Numbered from the stretch's first letter, positions 39,109-48,289 are shown. The stretch is 64,000 nucleotides of DNA from Paralvinella palmiformis (GCA_025642065.1 JAODUP010000103.1:248001-312000); one strand, 5' to 3'. Numbers and translations are program-made. Notes: generated by a model from the letters alone, not told the origin.

Positions 39109-42100
39109 AATGAGTATATATTAACCAGTTGTATTATGTGCCCACAGGTAGGGCTGTGATGTTAGAACAGCCAAGGAAGACACTACCTCGTACTATCTCA
39201 CACATTCTGGCCAGTCATGGAGGAGAGATCTACATCCACGCATTAACTGTGGCACGATCCATTCTTGAAGATCCACCATCTATAAGTGAAGGCTGCGGTG
39301 GTAGGGTCACAGATTATAGGATCACCGTAAGTTGGTCAATGGATGGCCGTTTGACATCATGTTTTATAACAAGTGAAAGAAAAATTAAATAAACACTTAG
39401 ATTATTCGCACATTTCCACTTTATATTATTGTGGCATTACTATCAGTTATGTCTGCTTTGTTTTAAGTGATTCTTCAGAGAATGTTTTTTGTTATTTTAT
39501 TTATTGCGAATACAGACATAGTTCTTAGTGCTAGGGTAAGAAAAAAAGCTGACACTTAATGTAATTAATATAAATTTAATATTAGAAATAATTATGCAAA
39601 AATAAAAATAAAACTAGCATAGATAAAGGATATGTATATTTGTTTGTATACATTTTTAATCTTCTATATTATAGGTAATGACAAAAGGTAGATATTGTTT
39701 TAAGCATGTTACTGGATTTATAATATGGACCAGATCTCTATATGCAGCACCTAGATAGTTGTCAGTCAACAAATAGACTGATATATAGAATGAGATGATT
39801 TATTGATTGGTTTAATGATTAGAGAGAGAGAGTGAGATGCATGGCATCTTTTTCACCCTCTTATTAATGTTTATATATGTTCACACACACACATGCACGC
39901 ACACACACACACACCATAGCCCTACCTTGATAAAACTACCTGAATTTCAGAACTTCGGTGAGTTGATGAAGTTATCCCGAGTAGCCCCTATGAGTGATCC
40001 ATCTCGCCTCCCAGAAACACCATTAGAAAGACGTAAGTATTCTTACTGATAACGTCATACATTCGTTACACTACTAACATACTGTGGCATTAACAAAACT
40101 ATTTAAGAAGTTATTGATAATGAAATAAATGGTCTCGCTTCAGTTTGGATAGTTTTGGAAATATTTCCACTAGAGACGTGTATAACTTCGTCGGTGTTAA
40201 ACAAATGTGCACCCACTGAAAACCTTCAAGCTATCTGGTCAGTTTATTGTTGAATAATTGTTTTCTTCAGAGAAATCTAAAATGAACAGGTTGACAAGGT
40301 ATTGGCCAATAGTAATCAGCGACACAATAATATTTAATATGACTTCAGTAAGTATATCAGTAAATCAATTTATCCATTATGTGAGAATTATTATCATGTA
40401 AGCTTAAAATATGTTATACTATTAATAGTATTGTACAACATTAATGCAGTGCTAATAATGTTCTAATTGATTAAACAAGATTCATCTTGTCAGAATCTTT
40501 GTAATGTTTTTTTCATATACAAATTTTATTTTTGTAGCATTTAGACCCACTTTTATCTCTGGTTGTAAAAGAATCGCTCAATGAAGATGACGTGTTGGAG
40601 TGTAAGAAGGCCATATACCATGTAGTTGGCATGGAAAGTAGGAACGAAAGTCTACCCGTGTCTACCAGCGGTGTTCGAGGAAAGGGGCCTAAAAGGTGAT
40701 TGTAATGTTAAATACATAGAAAGTAGATGTACTGCCATGACGGACAGGCAGCTCCTATCATATTCAATCCTGGTATGCTACCATGACAAGTAATATTATA
40801 TTGAATTAAAGAATTGAAAGAAAACAACTTTGAAAGAAAACAGATTTCCGATCCAAACGTTTGCCTCAATGTTTTTTATGGTAATATGTCTCTGAAGATG
40901 ACACAACCCACTGTTTTCTTCATTTGATTATTTCTAAAGTGTCAGATTCAATACAATATAGATCTGACTAGTTTCTTTTATAATTTACTATAGTTTAGCA
41001 CAAATTATTATAAGTAGACTAAATATTTTTTTAAATATATTATCTTAACATACTAGAGCATAATTGCAGAAATGTAATATTTTATTATGTTTATAAATCT
41101 TTAATCTTTTAATGTTATTATAAATTTGTTATAATTTTGATTTATTTGTGATGTTTTTCAGTTTATTTACTTACTGATGTGCTGTAATTCCACTTTGTTG
41201 TAATTGTTTTGATAATGTGGGCACACTTTTCCTATTCACAGAGATGAACAATATCGTCAGATGTGGAGTGAGCTAGAAAAATTTATTGAGGTTCATGTTA
41301 ACAACTCGGCAAACCATGCCAAGGTGATGGAATGCCTACTAGAGTGTAAGAAACCTACAGAGGAGAGCAGAATATCCTCTCCCCCATTTAAGAAATCGAC
41401 AGAGAATGGTCGAAGCTCAGTTAAGGATGAGAAGCCAGACAAATCAGAACTGGAGAAGTCTCTGCAAGATTTTGAAAAGTTAGTTTTTTTAATTCAAATT
41501 CCGATAACAGAAATATTCTGAACAAATGGTTTTTTTAATATGGGAATCTTATGTATTTATGATATTTTTGGCTGCAGCTGAGATATATCAACAAAGCTAT
41601 TAACAGACAGACAGACAGACAGACAGAAGATAAACAAAGACAGGCACACACACACACACCCAGGAATGGGGTCAATTCAATTCCGGAATTGGAATTGATT
41701 ATTTATTTTAAAAAAATCAATTGGAATTGAGAAATTTTGAATTATGAATTGAGAAATTTGAATTGGAATTGAGAAATTTTGAATTGGAATTGAGAAATTT
41801 TGAATTGGAAGTTTCCTACAAAAAAATTAAATCCAAAAATTAATATACCATTTTTACAATGTTAACACTTACATGTGGTGTTACCAATATACTGGAACCA
41901 TAATGATCCAGAGCTTTGGTTCCTGTTTGTTTGTTTTGTTGTTCGGTGAGAATCCCCAGGCTGTCGCTTAATCAGCACAGCCTCTATGTTGGAGTGGTTG
42001 AGAAATCTCCTCCCCCACCACTCACAGGGGAGCAGTTCGGAAAGATGGAGCCAAAATATCCTGAGGGTGGTCACTGCCAGAGTGTTTTATGTCCTCAGGG

Positions 42101-42294
42101 GGTTTTTAACGTCCGCCTTTATTTTAAATAATTCAGTGGAGACGGCAGCGCCATTTAACGTGGTCAGCACCCATGATGTAGTGAGCCGAGAAGTTAATCC
42201 CTGGAAAAGTTTCAACCTCTTACGGGGTTCGAACCTGCAACCGTTGGCACCAAGTGCCAGGTGCTTAACCGCTAGGCCACCGGAGCTCACTATT

Positions 42295-42342
<48 letters not shown>

Positions 42343-42839
42343 TATGCACACTGACTGTGACACCCCAAGTGAGCATTTAACCAATTAAAATGGTCTGGAT
42401 ACCATAAGCTCCACCCCCACTGTGACACCACCACATAGCATACCTGTAATCTATATAGAGATATTGCTGTTTAGGAATTAATTAATTTTATCATCTCACC
42501 AGGAATGCCAATCTGGATTTTGTAAACTTATCATATGTCATTGGTTTAGTACCCAGCAGGGTTGTGAAAATAAATACAGGGTCTGACCCCTGCAGGTTGG
42601 AGCTAAGCAAATACATTCCTTTCAAGGCTTCTACTGGGCAGTGGAATATAAACACACCTTTAATGATTAGAAAATGTACTTTTACATGGGGATGCATCCA
42701 AGACTATGATCCACCACATGATATAATACCTCTTAAGCTAAAAGCGCCTTGTGGTTAGGCTTGAGCTAATTTTACCATGTTAACACTTACATGTGCTGTT
42801 ACCAATATACTGGAACCAAATTGATCCAGAACTTTGGTT

Positions 42840-42877
<38 letters not shown>

Positions 42878-43283
42878 CAGACCATTTTAATTGGTTAAAT
42901 GCACATGTGTGGTGCCGCATCAGTGTGCACCACACATGTGCATTTAACCAATTAAAATGGTCTGGATACCTTGGGCTCCACCCACAACACGGTGACACCA
43001 CCACATAGCATGCCTGTAATCTATATAGAGATATTGCTATTTAGGAATTTACCTCTGTTCAATGTTTAGAATAGGCAAAATTAAATTAAATCCACAAATT
43101 AATTTACCATTTAATTTTTTAATTCAGAAATATTTCTTCCATGACAATTTTACTTGGAATATAAACTACTCAGAGTATGTATTCCAAGTAGGTACTCGGA
43201 GTATCTACTCATGGTAAAAAATATTAGGCAAAAAAAGAGTCGAATTGAGTGGAATTGACAAAATGGAATTGACCCCATGTCTG

Positions 43284-43338
<55 letters not shown>

Positions 43339-44513
43339 AATTCCACAGTATAAAAATATTTTTATAGTAATTATATATAAACAGTTAATTTACTTATGCA
43401 TCATAACTATAATTCATGCATTACACTAATAACATTATGTTAAACCCCGATGGAGTTATGTGTCATCATAGCATTGGTAGTGTTATCACATCTAATTACC
43501 AGGTTTCAGAGAATGACGGAAAGGGAAAAAAAAGAAATGAACAAACCTGATATCAAGATGGCAGACCTGTCACCGGCAGCGAAAAAGTCTAAACTAAGCT
43601 GGGACTTAAACAAACAAGGAGGTCTGTATCAGGGCGTGTGTATGCCTTAATATCAGCTGCCTAGACAGATTGTCTGTTAGATATTTATTATCACAGTATT
43701 GTAGGTTTTGCTATATAGGCACTTGGATGTTTAATTTCAATCAACTAAGGCAGATTATGGTTTAACTGTCCCAAAAGGTAATGTGTGGCTTATTAAAAAC
43801 ATTGTCAGATTTGTGTAAATAATATAAGTACTATTTAGTCTGTTTAATATGAGACACAACTGGTAAAGGTGTGCATAATTTATTCAGTATAGAACGTATG
43901 TTGAAAAAATTTGTTTTTAGCAAACTAATTATAATTATTCGGTATGTTTTTACACACGCACACACACACACACATCAATTACTTTACTTTTGTAAGAATA
44001 TTAGATACAACATCGTTATTTTGTATTTATCCGGTATCCAAATGTTTGCGTTTGGAACAAGAGAGTTAATATAATTGTGTATAAGTGCAATGTATTGTTG
44101 TTACATTTACCAATTTTAACAGTCCAGGTCTGTCTTGGTTTCTGTACAGGGTCACAGTCTCTATTGTCCTTTATGGTCAAACAGAATAAATACTGTTAAC
44201 AGTCAAAAGAGAAAGGAATTTGCAGGACGACTACAATCAACTAATAATAAAGTTGAGCTTTATGTACACATGAAGGAAGAAATTACCAAGTAGGTGGCTG
44301 TTAATAATGCTATTTAATAATAATAATAATAATAGTTATCATCATTATTATTATAATCATTTTCTTTATTATCATTGATTTATTATCACAGAGAATTTGT
44401 TACAGTAAAAGATGTAAATACCAAACCATATTTTCAGAGAGCTAATTATTTTATGATGTTATTTTGTTTTCAGTGGTCAGACTGAGAGCAGTTCCATTAC
44501 ACACAAGAAATGA
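16471..44513 (+). CDS. INTS13: Integrator complex subunit 13 (Asunder homologue)
   Basis: INTS13/Asunder belongs to the Integrator complex, which cleaves nascent RNAs (snRNA 3' ends, promoter-proximal transcripts); with INTS10/14 it forms an accessory module. The N-terminal half is a VWA-like fold. Coding exons: 16471-16692, 18191-18265, 19079-19284, 19957-20037, 33252-33342, 37357-37485, 37679-37763, 37874-37966, 38535-38627, 39148-39326, 39951-40032, 40271-40347, 40538-40695, 41242-41478, 43503-43635, 44150-44289, 44474-44513. They total 2121 bases (706 codons plus TGA) with phase kept throughout; human INTS13 is about the same length. Diagnostic stretches: NRAQGFIPLAPVPKTLWTC, NRGRIICL, VTLKWCTP, YRMTPVDVNSRPSSCLTNFL, EDPPSISEGCGGRVTDYRIT, GVRGKGPKRDEQYR, and the C-terminal LWSNRINTVNSQKRKEFAGR (cleavage-module binding region). 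The first coding exon starts at an acceptor, implying an upstream 5'UTR exon. The donor of 43635 is the least certain boundary. Confidence 0.96.
17132..17188. repeat. Tandem direct duplication of about 29 bp
   Basis: The unit beginning ctgtaaatcaaatatgtagc occurs twice back to back (17132-17160 and 17161-17188) within INTS13 intron 1. It is a simple local duplication. Confidence 0.85.
18411..18743. mobile_element. hAT-like MITE in INTS13 intron 2
   Basis: The termini cagacatggggtcagttcca and its near-complement ending gaccccatgtctg form an inverted repeat about 18 bp long. The flanking 8 bp (cttctaac / gtgctaac) match at 6 of 8 positions, consistent with an aged 8-bp hAT target duplication. 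The interior is low-complexity aattc/gaatt-rich sequence with no ORF. Related copies are at 41661-43283 (split by later insertions) and 58233-58515. Confidence 0.75.
19515..19830 (+). mobile_element. tRNA-derived SINE (family 3) in INTS13 intron 3
   Basis: The head reads gatggcgcagttagttagag ... gggtcgcaggttcgaggctc, giving A- and B-box-like sequences of a tRNA-type Pol III promoter. It is followed by about 230 bp of body ending ggttctggcactatataaacc, a stretch typical of SINE 3' regions. It lies 230 bp after exon 3. It cannot be a functional tRNA, because the acceptor stem and anticodon arm do not fold. Confidence 0.7.
20122..20163. repeat. (TA)n microsatellite, INTS13 intron 4
   Basis: About 21 uninterrupted TA units 85 bp after the intron-4 donor. 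Confidence 0.9.
20796..20858. repeat. 63-nt stem-loop: 27-bp arms, 9-nt loop
   Basis: Arm 20796-20822 (atgccagtagtatgtgaaga...) pairs with arm 20832-20858 (...ccaaatactactggcat) with 25 of 27 positions complementary and a 9-nt loop. The size and near-perfect pairing resemble a microRNA precursor or a small foldback element. It lies in the 13-kb INTS13 intron, 1 kb from the 3' end of the first DEG/ENaC gene. Nothing in the sequence alone shows that it is transcribed or processed. Confidence 0.7.
21866..23606 (-). CDS. DEG/ENaC-family sodium channel subunit, nested in INTS13, one frameshift
   Basis: Trimeric, amiloride-sensitive-type cation channel subunit; ligand unknown. Visible in order: TTAHGWGRV (the conserved HG gating motif before M1), M1 (MLWIAITIIALGFNISHVLM), FPAITLCN, a Cys-rich extracellular region with GLSMILYLE, GVRVTIHAPRTRPSP, FDIPPGYSANIGLS and CISSCQQQYIMEHCNCVSS, then M2 with GGTFGLWIGMSVISWCE (G-x-S selectivity filter). 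The reading frame shifts by one base near 22281-22286, just after CDCYLPC. Reading past one extra base gives 12 residues to the SYS motif, exactly the spacing in the paralogue at 29.4-31.0 kb. Start: MADGINN at 23606 is preferred, because the upstream frame contains an acceptor-like ttctcccatag, suggesting a 5'UTR exon. About 579 codons, no intron in the body. It may be a recent pseudogene, an allele or a sequencing error. Confidence 0.85.
26695..26881 (-). mobile_element. SINE family 1, full-length
   Basis: Reverse complement of the 12969-13153 SINE: tail gatgttttacggccactttt at the left, tRNA-like head (ctaccgctagaccacggaag) at the right. Several substitutions relative to the 13-kb copy. 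No clear target duplication was found. Confidence 0.88.
27080..27270 (+). mobile_element. Degenerate SINE family 1 copy
   Basis: The pattern of family 1 can be followed loosely: tggctaagctggtagcatgc head, ttgaaggttatttcagcttt, catgaccttaggaggttacg, and tgtgcacaaaggt near the end. It is much more diverged than the other copies. Confidence 0.5.
27541..27700 (-). mobile_element. Degenerate SINE family 1 copy
   Basis: The readings ccgttttacagccacttttg, gatgaaacactcttctgaca and gtttcgaactcgggtgctat follow family 1 in reverse complement, with the B-box region still recognisable. Confidence 0.65.
29355..31040 (-). CDS. DEG/ENaC-family sodium channel subunit, intact single-exon gene
   Basis: Single uninterrupted frame of 561 residues starting MSLSLQSLSK, within the usual ASIC/FaNaC size range. 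Cytosolic N terminus with TTAHGW (HG at residues 73-74); M1 about 86-110; FPSITLCN 130-137; GLSLIMYLE 265-273; GVRVVIHPPDTRPSP about 296-310; Cys-rich segment 372-437 with CLKQCQQQHVMDSCAC and CGCLPPC; M2 about 528-555 containing GGTFGLWIGMS (G-M-S filter) and LTWCEVIE. N-glycosylation sequons are plentiful in the extracellular part. It is a clear paralogue of the gene 5.7 kb away on the same strand. G+C is far above the surrounding intron, which leaves long meaningless open frames on both strands. Without a phylogeny it cannot be assigned to ASIC, FMRFamide-gated or another branch. Confidence 0.95.
   Translation of the reverse strand: MSLSLQSLSKTEAEYSSTRVLTFAMNDRVQPLDGERDPVKESNGKNAATTDAADQPRTPLAIVKNFCNITTAHGWRRVANSSHLNVRFIWLALTSCALVINILHVTLLVGQYLDFPYEQVAQVELSELPFPSITLCNMQPISQTTTAAFVQNETTKVFRWDNITKFFFSSDELGDYDDGGVLSKELLYNRVRQPTGFFENIDDESMLIGHQPMDFLLSCTFGLTRCDFDNFTYYQSPDFFNCYTFNGGNTSRERLIVKSTGPSAGLSLIMYLESDNGDFLYNGTYYTFGNILNAAGVRVVIHPPDTRPSPQDLGFDIPPGFSSSIGVRALRHQRLGSPYGSCRPAKDWELGGGRYIYSSHSCLKQCQQQHVMDSCACISAELPIPAEASARGLNFCGRFNPDYQQTFYDNLSCEINVTLAFMSSQTTQKQCGCLPPCEEYEYETKTSYSFWPLDFTQLQFFDIYVNNHPRADELKAYKNLGRFNITEIIYRGLIRKNFVRLNVYLESLVLLEYVEKESYTFSNLWSDIGGTFGLWIGMSILTWCEVIELIMGLIFNAFKKK
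31041..33251. other. Rest of INTS13 intron 4, upstream of the second DEG/ENaC gene
   Basis: The first 300 bases are CpG-containing and less AT-rich, and could include the promoter or 5'UTR of the GC-rich channel gene (inference). Then come a GGT-rich patch (31360-31400), CA and TA tracts (31536-31599), a second piece of the Tigger-like element (32030-32295) and a (GT)n tract (32436-32459). A 110-codon frame at 32637-32969 has no recognisable content. Confidence 0.45.
32030..32295 (+). mobile_element. Right half of the Tigger-like element seen at 14515-15286
   Basis: The readings ttgagccaaggtggtgtgta, attacaaactgtgaaaacgc, aaatgctctgtcatagattc and gtgttataacggacagcggt follow 15020-15288 closely. 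The right terminus (ggggcccgacttta) is degraded and the left half is missing. Confidence 0.8.
33683..33828. repeat. Direct repeat of 34281-34426, 146 bp identical
   Basis: The 146 bases from cttaatattgatcaaataca to aataaactgct are the same in both copies at a constant offset of 598. Beyond them (33829-34110 versus 34427-34800) the homology continues but the first copy lacks many short pieces. Confidence 0.9.
33683..35840 (-). mobile_element. Decayed LINE with an internal duplication
   Basis: Minus-strand pieces in order: ITPGNYRDISYRDITLLSCV with VYPNAWTDGILHLIHKKG (35825-35589), a typical LINE RT start ('P..W..G.I.PI.KKG....NYR.I.L'); then an RT core (35307-34924) with FLNDLP, LLYVHDMVLVS (normally YADDM) and KLTVNTSKSNILI; then readings such as YGGEVWGYMRADKMRALLIR (about 34790-34680), and a tail YPPRFVRHHHFWKQCDEMDVEDEFHFLL (34200-34120). 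Stops and frame changes are frequent and the catalytic Asp pair is altered, so it is dead. The 34281-34800 segment is present a second time, degraded, at 33683-34110. It lies in INTS13 intron 5. Confidence 0.8.
36896..37233. repeat. (TA)n microsatellites, INTS13 intron 5
   Basis: TA tracts at 36896-36942 and 37191-37233, the latter preceded by a GT/GTAT-rich run, about 120 bp before the exon beginning at 37357. Confidence 0.9.
39074..39105. repeat. (TA)n microsatellite in the INTS13 GC-AG intron
   Basis: About 16 TA units 43 bp upstream of the exon starting at 39148. Confidence 0.9.
42071..42290 (-). mobile_element. SINE family 2, tRNA-derived
   Basis: On the minus strand the head reads gagctccggtggcctagcgg then ttaagcacc (A-box type), and ggttgcaggttcgaacccc (B-box). 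The body includes cttttccagggattaacttc and ggcgctgccgtctccactga. A clear second copy is at 47789-48008 in the same orientation. Confidence 0.82.
42299..42338. repeat. (TA)n microsatellite after SINE family 2
   Basis: About 20 TA units directly next to the SINE head end. Confidence 0.9.
42878..42964. repeat. Perfect 37-bp inverted repeat with 13-nt loop
   Basis: Arms 42878-42914 (cagaccattttaattggtta...) and 42928-42964 are exact reverse complements over 37 bases, separated by 13 nt. The right arm recurs once without its partner about 540 bp upstream (near 42377-42398), so the palindrome probably arose by inverted duplication of a sequence already there. Confidence 0.9.
43283..43335. repeat. 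(AC)n microsatellite
   Basis: About 25 AC units directly abutting the right end of the interrupted MITE, in INTS13 intron 14. Confidence 0.9.
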
Positions 44514-44699
44514 TTAAATGTTTGAGTATCAGCACATAGGGAGTATCATCACATAGGAGTATCAGCAGAAGTGATGGATTATGAAAGTGGACAGTGCTGA
44601 TGAACAATTCAGCTTATGTTCATTTCAAAAAGATATTAAATAAGTAGATTGCATTTTGTATTCATTTCATATGTATCTATAGCACCATTCTTCATTGAG

Positions 44700-44751
44700 A
44701 ATAAATATAATTTTACTGTTTCATGTTGAAATGTCGAGCTACGAAAATAAA
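44700..44751 (+). terminator. Candidate INTS13 polyadenylation signals
   Basis: AATAAA hexamers occur at 44700-44705 and 44746-44751, 187 and 233 bases after the INTS13 stop, in an AT-rich 3'UTR-like stretch. Confidence 0.55.
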
Positions 44752-46259
44752 TATGTGGGATTTGAATATTTACAGTTATCAACTATTAGTATCAACTATT
44801 AGTGTCTAGTATTTAACATACACATGAAAAGTAAATCAGTATACAGAAATATCAGTTACTTTTATTTATAATTATTACAAATACATAAAACGATTATGTT
44901 AATGTTATAAAATCCATATTTATGCAGGCTATAATAAACTGCTTGACAGTAACCACTAAAAGTATTCTTTAATGGAAAACATGATCACTTGTGGACTATA
45001 GACCATTCAATGCTTAACGATTGATACTTATAAGGTGATCATATTTATAAAATAAACATAAAAGTGATGGCAGAATGGCGTGTAATTAAATATTTAACAT
45101 AAAATAGTACACAGATTGCATTGACATTAGTAGCTATTCCATGTGTTAATCAATCGTTTAGCTGCCAATAAACTACAGTTAGAATTTGTTTTCAATAATT
45201 AGCACCATAAAATTGAATTATCTTTGGCCCATTTGTGTGTTGATGAAACATGGTGCCATTAAGACATTCTCCACTTACAAACAGTTTTGTGTCAATAAAT
45301 TGATCGAGGAGTTACTAACATGAGTGAGAGCTCGTTGTCATTGGCTGAATATCAGCAATAGTCCAGACAAAATATGACAAAAAAAGGGCTAACCCAACAC
45401 TAATTGGAATAGAAACGAAGTTGTATTTTCGTGAAAGCTTAGGATCTACTATATAACATACAAAACTTATTGTAAAATGAAATGAGTGGAACATTGTTTA
45501 TTTTTATATTGAATATTTTGGTCATTTCATTTCGGCCCATTTAGCCCACCAAGTGCACACCAATCATTATCATCATTTTGACCATTTTATTTTCATGACG
45601 ATTTCATGCAATCTAGAAATTGGCATAACTCTGTCAATGTATAAATAGTATCTTTATCCATGTTTTAATGGTCTATCTTGCATTAGGGGCATATTTCAAA
45701 CATCTGGGCCAACTCCTTATATGATAATATGGGGCACCCCTACCTCTTTAAGCAGCATGCCGTCATTGAAAATAAGCGTAACTTTGCCATTTTTCAACCT
45801 ATAATAACAATCTTAGTGTGTTTATCCATGTTTTCTACCTTTCATTTAAGAGCATTTTCAAAAAGCCAGGGTTGTTATACGTGGGAGAAATTGGTGTACC
45901 TCAACCCAGAAGCCCAACAGCCTTTCTACCAATAAAGGGCAAATAACAATGTTTGAGGACTCATCAAAGTAATATCTTTAAACAGACATTAAATGTCTTT
46001 ACCAATGTTTTCTATTTCATGTGACAAATAATTGTGCTGAAAGAGTGCCAAAAACCAGCATTGTCGTATTATTATTCTCCCTCCTAGTCCTGAGAAACAT
46101 CAGTTATCAGAATCTATAGAGATTACAATCGTCATCCGTCTCGTCTCCATTTGCACATCCACCCATGCACTCACTATATATGACTGTCCACTCCAAACCA
46201 GCCCTGCGACAACTACACCCCCTGTTGGAACAATCCACTGCAAGTGCACCTCACAAGCT
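44752..46259. other. Intergenic region downstream of INTS13
   Basis: AT-rich sequence. The only recognisable item is a short SINE family 1 remnant (about 45525-45570: catttagcccaccaagtgca). The rest has no gene or repeat that I can support. Confidence 0.5.
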
Positions 46260-47640
46260 TAATGAGCCCCAATTTGTGTCTTTTACATTCTTGAACTTGA
46301 TGGAAGACACGGAAGCTGTGATATTGTGCCGCTGTTGAGGTACGTGGAAGAATCTTGAGATGAACAGAAGATTTGTAAGTTCAACCTTTTCCTGAAATCT
46401 TGAAAATCTGAGCGAATCGACAATATCTGTTGATTTGCCTTTGTAGAGACAAACCAGAGCTTTTTCTCCTGTTGCAACCATTTCAGGTCCCAAGTTGCAG
46501 TCGCCAGAACAGGCTTGTTAGCCACCAACAACACATGTCTAGATTCAAATAATGCACACAGCTCATAACGTACGGCATCAGGTAATTTCTCTGCACGGGT
46601 TCCAGCAATCACAAGTCTCTGGCAAAGCAGTTGCGGATCGATGTTAATCTCGCCATCAGCTGTCTTCATTGTAAAATTGGTATCCATCATTGCTGTCTGG
46701 TCCCTTATTCAGAATCTTCTCACCAACAATCTAGATAGCATCGATGTTCACATTGAGCTTTGCGACTTTTCCAGTTGCAATGCTGTGCTAGGAATTTTCA
46801 CCGGCTTCAAATGGGTTCATTTAAGAATGCCACCACCACCACTCTGGTATCAGTGAGATCCTTGCTTTGACGAGAATGTATGAGGTCCTTATGTTGGTCA
46901 CTAATTGTGTAGCTCACACCTTTGAGCTCCTGAAGCGCATTGTTTACTGGGTTTACTGTTCACTGGCTCACTTTTGACTATTGTAATAGCTTTGCACCAC
47001 AATGGCTAGTAGAAGGTCATGACTGGAATGAGATCATAACGCCGTGCGTGATCACAAACAAAACGCAAAGTTGAGTAGATACAAGTGAGATCGCTTGGAT
47101 TTAGATCTATAATTGGAAGGAACACAACTGATGCCTGGCCAGGACGCTTCCCATGGTTTACCATCTGCATCATTCCTGTCCAAGACGGCCTCGAAGATTG
47201 TATTGTCAGAGAAATCTTCCACAAAAAAGACCCAGCTACCAGTAACTTCTCATATAGATATGACTGCACATGTCGATGTAAAATATCTTATATTAATGCG
47301 GCCAACTTGAGCGTTATCTTCTGCTGACACAGTAACTCATGGAATCAATGATGTTTGATCTGTCTTGGGTGTGACATTGGTTATTATACCAATCCCGTGG
47401 AATGTATCTTTCCAATCCAATGTTCGAATATTATGATCAACGTTGTCTGCAACGTATAAAATAAATTCCCCATGTATAAAACCTGGGATGTCGGTAAAAC
47501 ATGCGACGGCTGCACTTCGTTCATATCTTTGAACCTTGGAATAGGAACAACTGTATCCAAGGGCATCTAACGTATCCATCAAAGACCTGTATGCGAAATA
47601 AAAATGTATTTGGACACCGAGCCGCAGCAGTATTGGGATT
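46260..47640 (-). pseudogene. Broken copy of an uncharacterised multicopy invertebrate protein family
   Basis: Minus-strand pieces read in a consistent order. 47582-47337 has LDALGYSCSYSKVQRYERSA and YVADNVDHNIRTLDWKDTFHG, then GIGIITNVTP. 47269-47006 has IIDLNPSDLTCIYSTLRFVC then DHARRYDLIPVMTF. The 46900-46840 region has VSYTISDQHKDLIHSRQSKD. 46690-46283 has DGEINIDPQLLCQRLVIAGT and ELCALFESRHVLLVANKP. From memory, 'VADNVDHNIRTLDG..TFHGMG', 'TLKFVCDHA.RY...P..TFDQPL' and 'INPQLLFQRL...LFD' are shared by large uncharacterised proteins found in many copies in marine invertebrates, probably carried by mobile elements. I cannot name the function. This copy has several frame breaks and internal losses. 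Confidence 0.55.
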
Positions 47641-47788
47641 TGTAGAACGCTGGGTTGAATAGCCTGGATGATAGCCTGCCCTCCCTATGGAGCCTAGGTA
47701 GGTAATCACATCAAATCCACTGATATCAAATTTTCAAGGTGATATTATTTGCCCATTTTTGGGAGGGGTACACCATTTTCTTCCCATT

Positions 47789-48008
47789 CACTGCCAGAGT
47801 AAATTACGTCCTCAGAGTGTCTCTAACGTCCCCCTTTATGTTAATCAATTCAGTGGGGACGGCAGCGCCATTTAACGTGATCAGCCACCCACTATGTTGT
47901 GAGTCGAGAAATTAATCCCTGGAAAAGTTTCTACCTTTTAATGGGTTTGAACCTGTGACCCTTGGCACAAAGTTCAAGGTGCTTAACCACTAGACCACCA
48001 GGGCTCAC
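47789..48008 (-). mobile_element. SINE family 2, second copy
   Basis: Follows 42071-42290 through the body (cagtggggacggcagcgcca, gagaaattaatccctggaaa) to the tRNA-like head (gggtttgaacctgtgaccct, then ggtgcttaaccactagacca). It lies directly behind the 5' end of the multicopy-family pseudogene. Confidence 0.82.
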
Positions 48009-48289
48009 TGAAAATCACTTTATCCCAAGTGACGATTCATTGCGTTCTGGAATCGCGTAGGAATATTATTTAAATCACATTTACCAGAAGGTTATTTTAG
48101 TGTGTTTTCTTATTATATAGTTCAAATGTCTCTAGAAGACGATGTTTTGAAATTGTTAAAATTACTCAAATCGATCACCTACAATCATAAAATAAATTCT
48201 TAGCCTGTTGTCAAATTTCATCATAATGTCACCATAAAAAACACATACACAATAATAATAATAATAATAATGCCTCAAATGGCAATTAT

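Larger units (their letters stand above)
41661..43283. mobile_element. hAT-like MITE interrupted by nested repeats (INTS13 intron 14)
   Basis: The left end caggaatggggtcaattcaa and right end gaattgaccccatgtctg match the termini of the 18411-18743 MITE. The left part holds a run of about 21-bp units (ttggaattgagaaatttt..., 41719-41805). Inserted between about 41860 and 43060 are a SINE (family 2), two (TA)n tracts, a direct repeat (41853-41925 and 42772-42841) and a second direct repeat (about 42355-42478 and 42938-43050) carrying the 37-bp palindrome. Confidence 0.65.

Noticed and set aside
43150..43335. Minus-strand frame beginning with a Cys-Val repeat
   Set aside because: It is the (AC)n microsatellite read on the other strand.
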